Positions 14,114 through 14,535 of a stretch of DNA of 14,535 bases are shown here, piece after piece. How positions within the stretch are numbered: position 1 is the first letter of the stretch; the number at the start of each line of letters is the position of its first letter. The translations under genes were made by a program, and so were the position numbers. This DNA is from Nitrospinota bacterium. Its GTDB lineage: Bacteria > Tectomicrobia > Entotheonellia > J063. The stretch covers positions 1 through 14,535 of the forward strand of contig RFHZ01000327.1 in the NCBI GenBank assembly GCA_003696125.1, in the 5' to 3' direction. The notes beneath the pieces were generated by a model. The model made no database searches. It was not told the origin of the DNA and saw only the letters and a program-made list of their open reading frames with translations.

Positions 14114-14535
14114 ATGCTCTCGAGCCGTTTTTCGCTTTCCCAACTGCGGGGTATCCTCTATCGCTACCTCCATTCCGAAGGGAGCCATGCTCCGCACATT
14201 GCGCTGGCCCGCAACCGGGCCATGAGTCTGCCCGATCTCTTCCTCAACCAGGCCTTCCTGGAGAACAGTTCGGATAGAGAACTCTACCGTACCCTCCGCA
14301 CCTATTATCGCACCACGGGAGGGAATCGGCGCTACGAGAAGGTGATGAGGAAGGAGATAGGCCGGTTACGGGAGGGATTACTCTATCTCCTTACCACCTC
14401 GGATGATCTGGTGACCATGCTCAACCGCCTCCTGGTCCCGGGGAGTCGATACGCGATAGCCGGACTGAAACGGGCCTTCTTTATCCCGTTGCTACAAGCC
14501 CTCTACCCGGATCGCTATTCCCTGTGGGATCGCCA
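14114..14535 (+). CDS. Unidentified basic protein, 3' truncated by window edge
   Basis: An open frame begins at ATG 14114 and continues without a stop for 140 codons to the window end. It starts MLSSRFSLSQLRGILYRYL and is rich in Arg and Leu, with no signal peptide or membrane segment. The end of the visible part, RAFFIPLLQALYPDRYSLWDR (about residues 120-140), resembles the conserved (L/F)hPdrYplwd-type motif found near the N-termini of some McrB-like AAA restriction ATPases and related nuclease-associated proteins. That is a weak pattern match, not an assignment. The ribosome site is poor (GGGAG about 21 bases upstream). A GTG at 14087 is an alternative start and adds nine codons. A strong promoter at 13973-14001 and GC-rich codon use like its neighbours support it as a real gene. 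Confidence 0.6.
   Translation, partial: MLSSRFSLSQLRGILYRYLHSEGSHAPHIALARNRAMSLPDLFLNQAFLENSSDRELYRTLRTYYRTTGGNRRYEKVMRKEIGRLREGLLYLLTTSDDLVTMLNRLLVPGSRYAIAGLKRAFFIPLLQALYPDRYSLWDR

Noticed and set aside
1-14535. CRISPR array, tRNA/rRNA genes, insertion sequences or prophage signs
   Set aside because: No regularly spaced repeats, cloverleaf-type sequences, transposase or integrase frames, or terminal inverted repeats were found on reading both strands.

Overview
The window looks like chromosomal DNA from a GC-rich, two-membraned (Gram-negative type) bacterium. Support comes from HflK/HflC, a TatA-type translocase subunit, an exported binding protein, strong GGAGG-type ribosome binding sites, and clear sigma-70-like promoters (TTGACN, 17-18 nt spacer, TATRGT-like -10). 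The taxon cannot be fixed from the sequence. The two-component proteins and the excisionase-type HTH fused to a receiver recall Desulfobacterota, Nitrospirota or NC10-like lineages, but that is a weak inference. No mobile element, CRISPR array, tRNA or rRNA was seen.

Layout. 1-605 (+) is the 3' end of secA, convergent with a PmtA-like SAM methyltransferase (627-1262, -). 1263-1689 is a gene-free divergent region holding both outward promoters and an imperfect hairpin. 1690-3683 (+) is hflK-hflC. 3713-3907 (-) is a single tatA-type gene with its own promoter, and 4042-5331 (-) is a stand-alone ATP-grasp ligase. 5332-5618 is a compact divergent control region. 5619-11474 (+) is a tight four-gene signalling operon: an HTH-REC-PilZ regulator, a family-5 solute-binding protein, a membrane histidine kinase, and a soluble REC-kinase-REC hybrid. 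Convergent to it on the minus strand lie an M20-type amidohydrolase (11502-12743) and, upstream of that, an acyl-CoA dehydrogenase (12755-13906), forming a two-gene operon. A divergent plus-strand gene starts at 14114 and runs off the window.

The most notable unit is the 5.9-kb signalling operon and its promoter region. The binding protein has no permease or ATPase gene beside it and overlaps the kinase by ATGA, and the kinase overlaps the hybrid by ATGA. This suggests that the binding protein is a periplasmic ligand sensor feeding a multi-step phosphotransfer pathway. The first gene of the operon would be the output: a DNA-binding protein with both a phosphoacceptor receiver and a PilZ (c-di-GMP-type) domain. 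The divergent promoters of this operon and of the ATP-grasp gene have their -35 elements embedded in a perfect 8-bp inverted repeat (GTCAAGAG/CTCTTGAC, 12-nt spacer), interleaved with a GATAGAAA direct repeat. Joint control of the ligase and the sensory operon, possibly by the HTH-REC-PilZ protein, is a reasonable hypothesis. The pathway order, the ligand and the operator assignment are inferences.
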